Source of the DNA: Romanomermis culicivorax
Taxonomy: Eukaryota; Nematoda; Enoplea; Mermithida; Mermithidae
DNA length: 64,000 nucleotides
Direction: 5' to 3'
NCBI GenBank assembly: GCA_963922205.1
Contig: CAWUHX010000209.1
Coordinates: 434,001-498,000, forward strand
The notes beneath the pieces are model-generated. The model was given only the letters and a program-made list of their open reading frames with translations, ran no database searches and was not told the origin of the DNA. The translations under genes were made by a program, and so were the position numbers. Shown here piece by piece: positions 47,617 to 59,864 of this stretch. Within the stretch, counting starts at the first letter, position 1. The number at the start of each line of letters is the position of its first letter.

Positions 47617-50600
47617 TATGCTGCGGAATAAGCTCAAATTCAATATAGACCTGAAATAAGTCACGAATCAGATTACACATGATTTTCTTAATCTGAGGAC
47701 TCGATTTAAGGGTATAATATGCACACAGCAAGCATCCTACATGTTAAAGTGATTAGAAGACAGAAGTGAGAGAGACACCCTGTTGCATGAAAACTGTGGT
47801 TTCTACATTAAAAACTACCCTAAATACTTTAGATTTGACGTTGGATCATCAAAACAAAGTGTAGGTATCATGAACGAAGAAAAGTGCATCTTGGTGTTTC
47901 AATGGGTATTAGACTACTTGAAATCAAAAGCAACACTGAAAAATATCAACTCCATCAATTTTCGAGCATTTTCTACAGATAATACTTCAATTCTAGGTCT
48001 AATGATGTAAAAATATCAGTTTGATCTTCAAAACTGACTCTGCTCTCACTAATCAAATTGTCTGCAGTCAGATCTCACTGGCAATTGTTTCCTGGCAGAA
48101 TATGCTGCCGAATAAGTTCAAATTCAATATAGACCTGACATAAGTCAGGAATCAGATTACAAATGATTTTCTTAATCTGCCGACTCAATTTAGTGGTATA
48201 ATACGCACACAGCAAGCATCCTACATGTTAAAGTGATTAGAAGACAGAAGTGAGAGAGACACCCTGTTGCATGAAAACTGTGGTTTCTACATTAAAAACT
48301 ACCCTGCATACTTTAGATTTGATGTTGGATCATCAAAACAAAGTCTATGTATCATGAACGAAGAAAAGTGCATCTTGGTGTTTCAATGGGTATTAGACTA
48401 CTTGAAATCAAAAGCAACCCGAAAATTATCAACTCGGTCAATTTTCGGGCAATTTCTACAGATAATACTTCAATTCTAGGTCTAATGATGTAAAAATATC
48501 AGTTTGATCTTCAAAACTGACTCTGCTCTCACTAATCAAATTGTCTGCAGTCAGATCTCACTGGCAATTGTTTCCTAGCAGAATATGCTGCCGAATAAGT
48601 TCAAATTCAATATAGACCTAACATAAGTCAGGAATCAGATTACAAATGATTTTCTTAATCTGCCGACTCGATTAAGTATTATAATACGCACACAGCAAGC
48701 ATCCTACATGTTAAAGTGATTAGAAGACAGAAGTGAGTGAGACACCCTGTTGCATGAAAACTGTGGTTTCTACATTAAAAACTACCCTACATACTTTAGA
48801 TTTGATGTTGGATCATCAAAACAAAGTTTATGTATCATGAACGAAGAAAAGTGCATCTTGGTGTTTCAATGGGTATTAGACTACTTGAAATCAAAAGCAA
48901 CCCAAAAAATGAACTCTATCAATTTTCGAGCAATTTCTATGGATAATACCTCATCCGAAAGCCCATAAAATTCTAGGTCTAATGATGTGAACATATAAGT
49001 TTGATCTTCAAAACTGACTCTGCTATCTTGAATCAAATTGTCTGCAGTCAGTTTCCACTGGCAATTGTTTTCCAGCAGAATATGCTGCCGAATAAGCTCA
49101 AATTCAATATAGACCTGAAATAAGTCACGAATCAGATTACACATGATTTTCTTAATCTGCCGACTCGATTTAGTGGTATAATATGCACACAGCAAGCATC
49201 CTACATGTTAAAGTGATTAGAAGACAGAGGTGAGAGAGACACCCTGTTGCATGAAAACTGTGGTTTCTACATTAAAAACTACCCTAAATACTTTAGATTT
49301 GACGTTGGATCATCAAAACAAAGTGTATGTATCATGAATGAAGAAAAGTGCATCTTGGTGTTTCAATGGGTATTAGACTACTTGAAATCAAAAGCAACCC
49401 GAAAAATATCAACTCCATCAATTTTCGAGCAATTTCTACAGATAATACTTTAATTCTAGGTCTAATGATGTAAAAATATCAGTTTGATCTTCAAAACTAA
49501 CTCTGCTCTCACTAATCAAATTGTCTGCAGTCAGATCTCACTGGCATATGTTTCCTGGCAGAATATGCTGCCAAATAAGCTCAATTTCAATATAGACCTG
49601 ACATAAGTCAGGAATCAGATTACAAATGATTTTCTTAATCTGCCGACTCGATTTAGTGGTATAATACGCACACAGCAAGCATCCTACATGTTAACGTGAT
49701 TAGAAGACAGAAGTGAGAGGGACACCCTGTTGCATGAAAACTGTGGTTTCTGCATTAAAAACTACCCTATGTACTTTAGATTTGATGTTGGATCATCAAA
49801 ACAAAGTTTATGTATCATGAACGAAGAAAAGTGCATCTTGGTGTGTCAATCGGTATTAGACCACTTGAAATCAAAAGCAACCCGAAAAATATCAACTCCA
49901 TCAATTTTCGAGCAATTTCTACAGATAATACTTCAATTCTAGGTCTAATGATGTAAAAATATAAGTTTGATCTTCAAAACTGACTCTGCTATCTCGAATC
50001 AAATTGTCTGCAGTCAGTTTCCACTGGCAATTGTTTTCCAGCAGAATATGCTGCCGAATAAGCTCAAACTCAACATAGACCTGACATAAGTCACGAATCA
50101 GATTACAAATGATTTTCTTAATCTGTTGACTCGATTAAGTGGTATAATACGCACACAGCAAGCATCCTACATGTTAAAGTGATTAGAAGACAGAAGTGAG
50201 AGAGACACCCTGTTGCGTGAAAACTGTGGTTTCTACATTAAAAACTACCCTACATACTTTAGATTTGATGTTGGATCATCAAAACAAAGTTTATGTATGA
50301 TGAACGAAGAAAAGTGCATCTTGGTGTGTCGATGGGTATTAGACCACTTGAAATCAAAAGCAACCGGAAAATATCAACTCGGTCAATTTTCGGGCGATTT
50401 CTACAGATAATACCTCAATTCTAGGTCTAATGATGTAAAAATATCAGTTTGATCTTCAAAACTGACTCTGCTCTCACTAATCAAATTGTCTGCAGTCTGT
50501 TTCCACTGGCAATTGTTTTCCAGCAGAATATGCTGCCAAATAAGCTCAAATTCAATATAGACCTGAAAAAAGTCATGAATCAGATCACACATGATTTTCT

Positions 50601-51176
50601 TAATCTGCCGACTCGATTTAGTGGTATAATAAGCACACAGCAAGCATCCTACATGTTAAAGTGATTAGAAAACACAAGTGAGTGAGACACCCTGTTGCAT
50701 GAAAACTGTGGTTTCTACATTAAAAACTACCCTACATACTTTCGATTTGATGTTGGATCATCAAAACAAAGTTTATGTATCATGAACGAAGAAAAGTGCA
50801 TCTTAGTATGTTGATGGGTATTAGACCACTTGATATCAAAAGCAACTGGAAAATATCAACTCGGTCAATTTTCGGGCGATTTCTACAGATAATATCTCAA
50901 TTCTAGGTCTAGTGATGTAAAAATATCAGTTTGATCTTCAAAACTGACTCTGCTCTCACTGATCAAATTGTCTCCAGTCAGATCTTACTGGCAATTGTTT
51001 TCTGGAAGAATATGCTGTCGAATAAGTTACAATTCAATATAGACCTGAAAAAAGTCACAAATCAGATTACACATGATTTTCTTAATCTGCTGACTCGATT
51101 TAGTAGTGTAATATGCACACAGCAAGCATCCTACATGTTAAAGTGATTAGAAGACACAAGTGAGTGAGACACCCTG
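47613..51176. repeat. Diverged subfamily of the satellite, right of the retrotransposon
   Basis: The interrupted unit resumes here, and about seven more units follow with steps of 481-497 bp, mostly 483. They share the diagnostic bases of the block at 28.3-31.4 kb: TTGGATCATC, ACTTGAAATC, CATCCTACATGTT and the 16-bp deletion giving CTTCAATTCTAGGTC. The two blocks were one continuous region before the insertion. Confidence 0.93.
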
Positions 51177-53729
51177 TTGCATGAAAACTGTGGTTTCTAC
51201 ATTAAAAACTACCCTAAATACTTTGGATTTGATGTTGGATCATCAAAACAAAGTTTATATATCAATAACGGAGAAAAGTGCATCTTGGTGTTTCAATGGG
51301 TATTAGACCACTTGAATTCAAAAGCAACCCAAAAGATATCAAATCGATCAATTTTCGAGCAATTCCTACGGATAATACCTCATTCAAAAGCCCATGAAAT
51401 TCTGCGTCTAATGATATGAAATTATCAGTTTGATCTTCAAAACTGACTCTGCTATCACCGATCAAATTTTCTGAAGTTAGACTTCACTGGCAATTGTTTT
51501 CTGGCAGAATATGCTGGTGAATAAGCTCAAATTCGATATAGACCTGGAAAAAGTCAGAAATCAGAAAGCACATGATTTTCTAAATCTGCCAACTTGACTC
51601 AGTGGTATAATAGGCACACAGCAAGCACCCTACACGTTAAAGTGATTAGAAGACAGAAGTGAGTGACACACTGTTGCATGAAAACTGTGGTTTCTACATT
51701 AAAAACTACCCTACATACTTTAGATTTGATGTTAGATCAGTTTATGTATCATGAACAAAGAAAAGTGCATGTTGGTGTTTCAATGGGTATTAGACCACTT
51801 GAATTCAAAAGCAACCCAAAAGATATCAAATCAATCAATTTTCGAGCAATTCCTACGGATAATACCTCATTCAAAAGCCCATGAAATTCTGCGTCTAATG
51901 ATATGAAATTATCAGTTTGATCTTCAAAACTGACTCTGCTATCACCGATCAAATTTTCTGAAGTTAGACTTCACTGGCAATTGTTTTCTGGCAGAATATG
52001 CTGGTGAATAAGCTCAAATTCGATATAGACCTCGAAAAAGTCAGAAATCAGAAAGCACATGATTTTCTAAATCTGCCAACTTGACTCAGTGGTATAATAG
52101 GCACACAGCAAGCACCCTACACGTTAAAGTGATTAGAAGACAGAAGTGAGTGACACACTGTTGCATGAAAACTGTGGTTTCTACATTAAAAACTACCCTA
52201 CATACTTTAGATTTGATGTTAGATCAGTTTATGTATCATGAACAAAGAAAAGTGCATCTTGGTGTTTCAATGGGTATTAGACCACTTGAATTCAAAAGCA
52301 ACCCAAAAAATATCAACTCGATCAATTTTCGGGCAATTTCTAAGGATAATACCTCATTCAAAAGCCCATGAAATTCTGGGTCTAATGATGTAAAAATATC
52401 AGTTTGATCTTCAAAACTGACTCTGCTGTCACCGATCAAATTTTCTGAAGTTAGACTTCACTGGCAATTGTTTTCCGGAAGAATATGCTGCGGAATAAGC
52501 TCAAATTCGATATAGACCTGAAAAAAGTCAGAAATCAGATAGAACATGATTTTCTAAATCTGCCAACTTGATTCAGTGGTATAATACGCACACAGCAAGC
52601 ACCCTACACTTTAAAGTGATTAGAAGACAGCAGTGAGTGACAGACTCTATTGCATGAAAACTGTGGTTTCTACATTAAAAACTACCCTACATACTTTAGA
52701 TTTGATGTTAGATCATCAAAACAAACTTTATGTATCATGAACAAAGAAAAGTGCATCTTGGTGTTTCAATGGGTATTAGACCACTTGAATTCAAAAGCAA
52801 CCCAAAAGATATCAAATCGATCAATTTTCGAGCAATTCCTACGGATAATATTTCATTCAAAAGCCCATGAAATTCTGGGTCTAATGATATAAAATTATCA
52901 GTTTGATCTTCAAAACTGACTCTGCTATCACCGATCAAATTTTCTGAAGTTAGACTTCACTGGCAATTGTTTTCCGGAAGAATATGCTGCGGAATAAGCT
53001 CAAATTCGATATAGACCTGAAAAAAGTCAGAAATCAGATAGCACATGATTTTCTAAATCTGCCAACTTGATTCAGTGGTATAATACGCACACAGCAAGCA
53101 CCCTACACTTTAAAGTGATTAGAAGACAGAAGTGAGTGACACACTCTATTGCATGAAAACTGTGGTTTCTACACTAAAAACTACCCTACATACTTTAGAT
53201 TTGATGTTAGATCATCAAAACAAACTCTATGTATCATGAACAAAGAAAAGTGCATCTTGGTGTTTCAATGGGTATTAGACCATTTGAATTCAAAAGCAAC
53301 CCAAAAGATATCAAATCGATCAATTTTCGAGCAATTCCTACGGATAATACCTCATTCAAAAGCCCATGAAATTCTGGGTCTAATGATATGAAATTATCAG
53401 TTTGATCTTCAAAACTGACTCTGCTATCACCGATCAAATTTTCTGAAGTTAGACTTCACTGGCAATTGTTTTCCGGAAGAATATGCTGCTGAATAAGCTC
53501 AAATTCGATATAGACCTGAAAAAAGTCAGAAATCAGATAGCACATAATTTTCTAAATCTGCCATCTTGATTCAGTGGTATAATACGCACACAGCAAGCAC
53601 CCTACACTTTAAAGTGATCAGAAGACAGAAGTGAGTGACACACTCTATTGCATGAAAACTGTGGTTTCTACACTAAAAACTACCCTACATACTTTTTGAT
53701 TTGATGTTAGATCATCAAAACAAACTTCA
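51177..53729. repeat. 499-bp satellite array, right block, ending at the unique flank
   Basis: About five units return to the 499-bp form or its 489-bp deletion form. Several share AAAGATATCAAATCGATC and ATGATATGAAATTATC or close variants, of which the unit at 27116 also has part. The last unit stops inside GATCATCAAAACAAACTT at about 53729, where non-repeated sequence begins. Confidence 0.93.
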
Positions 53730-54141
53730 GCTCGGCATATGGCCGAAGATTTTCAGGAGGGATTTCTATTGCACTTCCCCCAATTACGTGTATGTTTACA
53801 ACAGTCTCCTGTATACACTCATGCACTTGCCTGTCGATATTTTCCAAGTTTTTAAACATAGGTTGTACGGTTCGCCCACATTAGGCTTAGGCTTAGGTTT
53901 ACGCCTCGCCTTTGGGCTCAGGTGTATCTACTTATGTGTAAAAAGCTTGGGAAAAATTCGATAAGCCATGAAGTGCATGCATGTTTACAACAGCCTCTGG
54001 TTCACTTTTCTTTTAGCATTTCATTCATGAATTACTTTTAATTTTCAATCTTGAAACCCGGGAAAGTAACTTAGGAAGCCTGGAACAGTCAGGGAATTTG
54101 GGAAAACTACTAAGATCATTGTTTTATGGTCTCTGTTTTAG
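53730..54141. other. Non-repeat flank or intron with a short TTAGGC run
   Basis: No coding exon is recognisable. TTAGGC occurs two and a half times in a row at 53881-53897, the unit of nematode telomeres, but the run is too short to mean much. ATGTTTACAACAG followed by T/CCTC occurs twice, at about 53792 and 53982. The end of the stretch has a pyrimidine-rich acceptor leading into the kinesin-like exon. Confidence 0.5.
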
Positions 54142-56613
54142 AGGGAATTTCTTGAACCAGATCAGCGGGCTTTTTTAGCGTCGAAAACACTGCGAAGTAA
54201 TCGTTTATTGGCTCCATCAGAGGCTACTTCTAAAGTTGCGACAGAAAAAGAAGACGACGAATTTGAGGGTGATAATCCAGTGAGGTTTTTATTCATTTTA
54301 TGTCGTGATCTGTTTCTCTCGGAAGGCTTAAAAAAATTTTAGCCTACCAAGTTCAAATGATGATTTAGATTATCCTTGCTCGCAGAATTATATCGCATTG
54401 ACGTGAAATGGGTCCGTCTTTTTGGAGGTTGATTATATTTAGTTCTACCTCGACATTGACCTAGCAGTGCATCTTGAAGTTAGCTCTATCTTCTTTTTTC
54501 AGCTCACTCAGAAGTTGCAAGCCGTCATCGGAGATTTGAAGGCCAAACTGATACAAGAGAAAAAGAGAAATTTCTTGATAGAACAACGAGTCCGGGAAGA
54601 GTTGTGCGAAAAATTCAGTGCCCAAATTTTCGAAATGACGGAACATAATGCGTAAGAGACATTGTGGACATTCGAAATTTGCGACCATCACTTCTCCGCT
54701 GGTCATCTTGAATTACAGTGGCGGAAAAATACTAGGCATTCTTTTTCAGTAAACTTCGCCAAGAAGAACTTGAAAGAGCCGAAGATTTAGCTGAAGAGCG
54801 CATTAAAATGTACGTTAAAACAGTCAAAAATATTCAACATGAAAATCAGCGTCGTGTAACATTGGCTGGTAATGAAGACGAAGATGTTGAGGAAAATAAC
54901 TGGGTACCAGAAACCCTGTTGGAAGCTGAAAAGCTGAAAAATAAGGTAGTTACATAATTACTTAAACCCGCACTACTGCCCTACTGGAAAAATGTTCGTA
55001 AAAATATGGCTCACGTAATCATAGTGCTACTGATTCCAAATGGTACCCCATGATAGCCATATGATTGGACAATTTCCTCCGGCTTCTTGTTATGGTCCGA
55101 TGAAAGTTTCGGAAGACTTCCCTTTTTGCAGAAATTGAAAGAAAATATGTCAAAATTGGAAGCTATAGTGAACAAAAACTTCGACGTGGACATAGATTTA
55201 GACAGCCGACTACTTCGGCTCATCGAGTCGAAAAATACTTGGTATCGCAGCTCGATCGGAGAGTAAGCCAATGAAATTTCACAGCTCATCTGAAATATTT
55301 ACTCCGAATGTTTTTTCGTTCCAGAACAAAGAATACGAAGAGAAGTGTAGAGAATGTATGGATCTTGATCAAAAGTTAACCGAAGCGGGCCAAACTTATG
55401 AAAAAAATCAAGCCGAAATTAATGAAACGAAAGTAGCTATCGAACGATTATCGGTAAAAGTTTGCATGTTCATTTAATATAATTGTAATTTTCACTTGCG
55501 CACAATATTTTTTTTTATTTTTTGTGTTTTCGGAATTTTTTTTTGTTCAGAAAATGCGTTTTAATGTTCCAAAACCAACTAAAAAAATTGAAAAATATAC
55601 ATTTTTTCATACTCATTCTCATACTTGAACAAGTTTTAGGAATATTACCTTATTGGACAAAGTTTCTTTTGCTACCTATTGAAATAGTCATCAGTACTAA
55701 TTGGAGGTTTCCGTTCTATTTGTCTTTGTATCTATTTTGGCCACTGTAGGACCTTGATTATGCCTAATCGAAGAAACAGAATCATAAACCGAAATTCAAC
55801 AGGAAAACTTCTCTAACATTCTACATATACTAGAATAAGAAGCTGCTTTTTCAATGCCGTATGTTTTCTCTATGGTGCGCATAGATATAATTGTGAAAAA
55901 ATATCCTGTGAAGGAAACTTCGTTTTAAGATGTTAAGCATTCTCGATTTTGTAGCTAACAAAAATTTTTTCGAACAAAGATCTTTGGGCGATCTTTGTAC
56001 ATGTCTAAAAAGGCTTATACAAAAGAACACTATGCATTCATTCATCTATGCACATGATGTTCCAAAAAAATATATGTATCAAATCTTGTTAAATTCGATC
56101 ACATGTCCTTCCTTTTTCAACTGTTTCATCCCATTTTTATGCATTAAGAGGGAAAATTCCGAAAGAATTGCCCAATTACAAGAAGAACTAGCCAAACTAC
56201 AGCAACAACTTCAGAACTGTAAAGGTAAGCTTTTAGAATATGTATGTGTGCAACTTGAAATTTGAGTACAACTCCAGTTGCGTTTGAGCTCAACGCGAAG
56301 TAATCCATCCCCACCCTCTGTAGGTCTAGAAGGCGGGATTGTCCTAGTAGCAGCATCAGTCAACGGTACACTCAATTGTTCTAAAGTTTGTGAAAATGTA
56401 ATTTCCTGATGTGAAATGTGCCGTTGCGCGATATTAGTGAAAAATGTAAACTTTGATAGAATGATAGATGTCAACGACGAAAGTTTCATCACTTTAGTGA
56501 ACAATACGCCTCTAGCGTCATCCAAGAAAATATTCACGAAGAATTCACCCGAAAACGAAGAAAATTTACTGCAACGACAGATAATATTGCGATCGGCGAC
56601 TAGTAAAAATTAG
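54142..56613 (+). CDS. Kinesin-6 (KIF20-like) coiled-coil and tail exons, motor domain absent from the window
   Basis: Seven exons can be read: 54142-54279, 54503-54651, 54750-54945, 55132-55262, 55325-55453, 56149-56224 and 56468-56613 (stop TAG). Most have GT-AG borders and keep phase: 0, 2, 0, then 0 and 1. The first begins REFLEPDQRAFLASKTLRSN. Exon 2 (IGDLKAKLIQEKKRNFLIEQ, RVREELCEKF) and exon 3 (ELERAEDLAEERIKMYVKTV) resemble the region after the motor of KIF20B, as I remember it. Later exons are coiled coil (RIAQLQEELAKLQQQLQNCK) and a polar tail. Kinesin-6 proteins act on spindle midzone microtubules in cytokinesis. The motor (about 500 residues) should lie 5', but only satellite and retrotransposon lie there for 52 kb. 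Exon 4 ends in phase 2 at its best donor (AGA/GTAAGC), whereas exon 5 needs phase 0, so one border is wrong or there is an indel. The last acceptor is also weak. Confidence 0.6.
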
Positions 56614-57338
56614 AAAATTGTAACACGACTGCCTCCATCTCATAAAGTACCCCACAACTCGACATCGATTGACGGGCGTCAGATTGATCGGAAAAAATAC
56701 GACGTTATTATAGTTTTGAGTCCCGTAGATCAACCACCATCGTCTATTTGGGGTATGCTTCTATATCAATACATATTCTACTCTAGTGTTATCACGAAGA
56801 AGCACTTCACACAGATTAGAATAGTTAACGAAACATGGGTGCTCAGAGGTCTGAGGATCATTGATATTTTTATTAATGGGGTCATGGGCCGCCCGGAGTT
56901 TAGGTTCAAAGTCAGCAAACTGTTTGAAACGCTGTTCTTTTGGTCTAAAAATCAATGTAAACAATTCGTTGATCTATGCTTTATAGCACTCGAGAAAAAA
57001 TTACTTTTGTTGGCCAATTTATTTTCTTATCGAAAATTATTCGTTTTACTGCTTTTTCGTTGAATGGGGTGGACGTACACCCAAGCCTCATAATTGCTTG
57101 TGGGAGTCCTCTCCAGACGTGCACGGCAAGAATTTTCCAGGGGGGAGGGTCCATGGACCTTTTTCCCAGGAGGGAGGGGGGTGGGTGAGCAAAAAAACAA
57201 AAAAAAAACTGCGAGCCTGTTCTTCATACAAAATGTGCGCAAAAATCATGGAAAAAGCTGTCTTGAAAAAAGTTCAGGGGGATGTTTTGATGATTTTTTT
57301 GGCAAGGGTCTCAGGTATGATGGTTTACCTCCCCCTCT
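56614..57338. other. 3' flank of the kinesin-like gene, no gene recognised
   Basis: No convincing coding segment or close AATAAA follows the stop. A G-rich stretch at about 57137-57190 contains the perfect palindrome GGTCCATGGACC (57149-57160) and runs such as GGGAGGGGGGTGGG that could form a G-quadruplex. Confidence 0.4.
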
Positions 57339-57445
57339 ATATGCATGTATGTGTATCTCACGACTAACATCATGTATGTATGTATTTGTATCTATGTGCA
57401 TGTATATGTATCTATGTACATGTATGTGCATCTCACGACTAACAT
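57339..57445 (+). repeat. Degenerate ATGTATGT-type microsatellite region
   Basis: Steps of ATGTATGT, TGTATCT and GCATGTA alternate. The phrase TCTCACGACTAACAT occurs twice, at about 57356 and 57431. It looks like slippage-derived simple sequence. Confidence 0.8.
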
Positions 57446-58485
57446 ATTTTGGGTATTCTTTCCAAAGGATGAAATGTCCATTTTTGATCAGCTATAATTT
57501 TTTGCTATGTGCAAGTTCCAACTTGTAAGAAGTTCAGTCATTCGGAGAAGGGTACCCAGTTCCCATAAAGTTTTGGGGTTTCAAAAAAAAACTGTAAATT
57601 TCAAGAAGAATTAAAAAAAGCCAGAAAAGCTCATTTTTGTGGAATTTTTCCGAGTTGAGGGGTTCCCGCATTTGGGTACTAGGCTCGACCGAGTTGGAGG
57701 ATCTCCTCTCCTCTTGCGTGTTTTCATTATCAAACACTATTTTAATTATTCTATTTCCGACATGTGCTTCGTTGTTAAGGTCTGATCATGCATTGTTTGT
57801 CGTTTCTTTGTTTGACAAACTGACAAATAGTATATAAATCAGTTGCTTGGTGGATAGTTTTTGGTTTTAAATTAAGGCCCATATTACAGAAAGTGGGTTA
57901 AATATGTGTAAGAGTAAAAGTAAAATGGCGGGTAAGATCGACAAATTTCAATTTTTATCTTTGCATTTTTTTAAAAAATTTCCGTTTTTGAGAAGTTTTC
58001 AAAAAATGGCAATTATTCAATAAATAGCAGAAAAATAATTTTTACAAATTAAAAAAGTCAGTTCTTAGAATTTCAGCAAAATATGAATTTTTATAAAATG
58101 TATTTGCTTTTTCCGTGAATTTGAAAAAATTGTGATTTTTCATAAATTTTATTTTAATAGAAATTAACTGCCGATTCATTTTTCAGAAACTTGTACGGAA
58201 TTTTAATTTTTAACATTTTCATTTTTCATGAAATTGCATTTGGCGCTCAGCGCCAAAAAACACGCTGACTCAAATGCTGGATAATGAATCTTCATTATAC
58301 TCATAATAGTTCAGGTGCAAGCAAAAAACTTTTGCATTCTACCGATAAGCTCTTTCATTTTCATTACATATGCACGCAAAATATGAAAGATTACTGACAA
58401 AGTCAGATGAAGCATTTCACATAGTGAAAACAATCAAAAGTTGGACCAAAAATGAAGTAGCGCATGCTCAAGTCAAAAAATAGTA
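57446..58485. other. AT-rich non-coding sequence
   Basis: No gene is recognisable. It holds a diverged copy (about 57625-57712) of a segment also present at about 59515-59595, and a perfect hairpin at 58239-58257 (TTTGGCGCT, one base, AGCGCCAAA). Confidence 0.45.
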
Positions 58486-58882
58486 CCGTATTTATTTGAA
58501 TAAACGCCGCGGCGTTTTTTTCAATGGTACATTTGGCGCTGCGTTTATTTAACTTTTGAGTTCAACACCACAAATTTTAATAAAAATTTTACTTTTTCAA
58601 CAATAAATGCATTATTTATTACTTATTAACAAATTTTTATAAAAGCAGCTGATAATGGTATAAATTAGGGAATTCAACTGTTAAAATTTCGCCATCTAAA
58701 ATTAACTCATCCAAATATACTGATTTTTCTATTGATAAATCAACCTACTGCAAACTGTAACTTATTTTTTCACTGTAAACTAAAAATAATAAATCCTCAA
58801 GTAAAGGCCGCGGCGTTCATTTAAGGGAGGCGTTTATTCCGTTTTTTCAACAAAAGTGCGGCGTTTATTCAAATAAATACGG
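58486..58882. mobile_element. MITE-like non-autonomous DNA transposon with 25-bp perfect terminal inverted repeats
   Basis: The left end CCGTATTTATTTGAATAAAC plus GCCGC (58486-58510) is the exact reverse complement of the right end (58858-58882). Both ends are flanked by TA (58484-58485 and 58883-58884), a likely TA target duplication. The 397-bp element has no coding capacity and contains subterminal GCCGCGGCG and GCGTTTATT repeats. Size, inverted ends and TA flanks fit a MITE mobilised by a transposase that targets TA. The superfamily is not assigned. Confidence 0.88.
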
Positions 58883-58884
58883 TA

Positions 58885-59864
58885 TTTATTTTTCGTGTAA
58901 GTCCGAAAACTTGTACCATATAGCGAGCAAGTTGCATTTTTTATGTGCTGTCAAGCCTTAGGCATCAAACCATTTAACTGTCATGACCATAAAAAATTCG
59001 GTCACCTTGTAGAAACATCATGGAGGAAAGTGGAATCACGATAAAAGCTGTTGAGTTTATCCAAATATCTCCATTAGCAGTTGAGTTTTTTGTTGACCAC
59101 CACAAATTTACTTTTCAGCAGAACTAAGCAGAGCTTGCTGCCGCCGTTTTACGAATGTGTCACCCGATCCACGCTGATCGAGAAAATTTGATAGATTTCT
59201 GAACGTTTTAAAAAAATACTCTGCTTGTCGAATATTTATATTAGATTGTATTATACGTTTTAATACTGCCCCTTTTACCAATAAATGTTTTTAGTCATGA
59301 CAAAATTTTCGTGTTGGGGGTCAGGACCCGCGTTTGATAAAGTGACCTGAACTCTATTCGTGCTGCAGTTTTGCAACATTCTTTTCTTTCCTTTGTATTT
59401 GTTTGCTTAAATACTTCCACTCATTACTCAACAGTTTCTATCCATTGAGTTACCTCGTCCCCATCCGACCAGTTGAGGAAGGGGGTCGGGAGACCCCGAA
59501 AATTATCACAGAAACGCCACCTTTTTCAAATTTTCTGGAGCTGGAGGGTCCCGACGTTTGGGCACAGGGTTCTACCTAGTTTGGGGCCCCCATGTCGGTC
59601 TTATGACTGGCCATTGGGCGCCCCTCCTCACACCTGGATTTTCGATCCTTAGCCATACGACAGTTATATAGTGACCCCCATACTTTTGATCGAAAAACAT
59701 CAATTTTTGAAACAAAATTGGTCGAAAACATTGACTCTCGCACCATAATTTCATTTTTTAAAACAGAATCACAATTTTTTGAACCGTTTTTCGAACTTTT
59801 TTAGACCCTTCCCCTAAAATCTTGAGTAGTCATTGACTCCCGTTCTGTCGTGTTAAGTCAATTT
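58885..59864. other. Non-coding sequence, no gene recognised
   Basis: No conserved reading frame is seen. A segment at about 59515-59595 (GGAGGGTCCCGACGTTTGGG and following) is a diverged match to 57625-57712, so a dispersed repeat is likely. Confidence 0.4.

Noticed and set aside
2276..53391. Recurrent 67-codon (minus) and 70-80-codon (plus) open frames in every satellite unit
   Set aside because: They repeat because the DNA repeats, lie antiparallel over each other, lack consistent ATG starts on the plus strand, and are broken in diverged units. No protein signature is visible.
56761..56964. Minus-strand 67-codon frame with normal-looking composition
   Set aside because: It has no recognisable motif and no continuation on either side, so it is not supported as an exon.
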